From assembly GCA_003645435.1 (NCBI GenBank), contig QNFD01000130.1:1-7249 (forward strand): a DNA stretch of 7,249 bases, in the 5' to 3' direction. A program made the translations under genes and the position numbers. The notes under the pieces are model-generated. The model did not search any database. It was not told the DNA's origin and saw nothing but the letters and a program-made list of their open reading frames with translations. Numbering within the stretch: the stretch's first letter is position 1; every line of letters begins with the position of its first letter. Of the stretch, positions 6,679 through 7,249 are shown in pieces. Source of the DNA: Gammaproteobacteria bacterium. Lineage in GTDB: Bacteria; Pseudomonadota; Gammaproteobacteria; GCA-001735895.

Positions 6679-7249
6679 TTATCTTTCACATTTTAGTTTG
6701 CCGTCTTCCATGAGCCATTGATACTGCATTTGGCCGGCGATATTGAGATCATGCGTCACTACCACCAGAGCGGTTTTAACCTCCCGGTTTAAATTCATCA
6801 TTAAATCAAGCATGTTGGCAGCTGTCTGCGAATCAAGGTTACCGGTTGGTTCGTCGGCGAGCAAACAGTCGGGATCAGTAACCAGGGCCCGCGCCAGGGC
6901 AATACGCTGGCGTTCGCCACCAGAGAGTTCCCCTGGTTTATGGCTGGCCCGGTCTTCGAGACCGACACGCGCAAGCCACTTATCGGCACTGGCCAAAGCT
7001 GATTCGCTGGCTTGTCGGCGCACCAGCAGAGGCATCGCGATATTTTCGCGGGCGCTGAATTCAGGCAGCAAGTGGTGGAATTGATAAATGAACCCGAGAT
7101 GACGGTTGCGCAACTGACCCAGTTTCTTTTCCGACAATCCTGAAATCGGCTGACCCGCAATCGTGACCTCACCCGCAGTGGCATGGTCGAGACCTCCGAG
7201 CAGGTGCATGAGCGTACTCTTACCGGCCCCGGAGGCACCGACGATCGCA
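6679..7249 (-). CDS. lolD: LolD, ATPase of the lipoprotein-releasing ABC transporter (N-terminus outside window)
   Basis: 189 residues are in view, and the frame is still open at the right edge; E. coli LolD has 233, so about 35-45 N-terminal residues are missing. The visible part opens in Walker A (GASGAGKST, 7239-7213), followed by 'LMHLLGGLD', typical of LolD. Then come the Q-loop region '[13 protein letters not shown]', signature LSGGE, Walker B '[12 protein letters not shown]' with catalytic Glu, and the switch His in 'VVVTHDL'. By family knowledge, LolD with LolC/LolE extracts lipoproteins from the inner membrane and passes them to LolA. The LLGGLD and [10 protein letters not shown] strings favour LolD over the related MacB/FtsE ATPases. 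A Met at 7209 is internal to the domain and not the true start. lolC/lolE would be expected upstream, to the right of the window. Confidence 0.9.
   Translation of the reverse strand, partial: AIVGASGAGKSTLMHLLGGLDHATAGEVTIAGQPISGLSEKKLGQLRNRHLGFIYQFHHLLPEFSARENIAMPLLVRRQASESALASADKWLARVGLEDRASHKPGELSGGERQRIALARALVTDPDCLLADEPTGNLDSQTAANMLDLMMNLNREVKTALVVVTHDLNIAGQMQYQWLMEDGKLKCER

Noticed and set aside
6611..6690. Possible bidirectional terminator between the DUF2062 gene and lolD
   Set aside because: Only 4-5 bp imperfect stems without a T run on either strand, too weak to call.
6801..7238. 145-codon minus-strand frame overlapping lolD in another frame
   Set aside because: The lolD frame carries every ABC ATPase motif across the same bases; this frame is rich in Arg, Cys and Ser and has no motif.

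Overview
The window looks like the chromosome of a free-living gammaproteobacterium. Base composition is moderate, and the gene order lolD / DUF2062 gene / comEC / exbB / exbD / msbA / lpxK matches a cell-envelope neighbourhood known from Pseudomonas-type and related marine gammaproteobacteria. The species cannot be named from the sequence. No RNA genes, insertion sequences, CRISPR arrays or phage genes were seen.

Layout, left to right: bases 1-2544 (minus strand) are one uninterrupted reading frame that runs off the left edge. Its N-terminal ~583 residues are a complete MsbA lipid A flippase. After a ~23-residue linker the same frame continues as LpxK, the tetraacyldisaccharide 4'-kinase. 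I checked every in-frame triplet from 2544 to 1 and found no stop, so this is an apparent MsbA-LpxK fusion. Upstream in the same direction are exbD (2587-3003) and exbB (3000-3641), which overlap by four bases. Next is comEC/rec2 (3744-6026, minus). A 68-base divergent gap separates comEC from a plus-strand DUF2062 membrane-protein gene (6095-6631). That gene converges on lolD (6679 to beyond 7249, minus), the ATPase of the LolCDE lipoprotein exporter, whose N-terminus lies outside the window.

Functionally this is an outer-membrane biogenesis cluster with a DNA-uptake gene in it. LpxK makes lipid IVA, MsbA flips the core-lipid A across the inner membrane, and LolD powers lipoprotein release toward the outer membrane. 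ExbB/ExbD form a proton-driven motor whose partner is not in view. ComEC is the inner-membrane DNA channel. exbB-exbD-msbA-lpxK is probably one transcript, started in the 102-base gap after comEC or by read-through from comEC.

The main point of interest is the MsbA-LpxK fusion, together with a Shine-Dalgarno-like internal start at the junction that could also yield free LpxK. The other genes look intact and ordinary.
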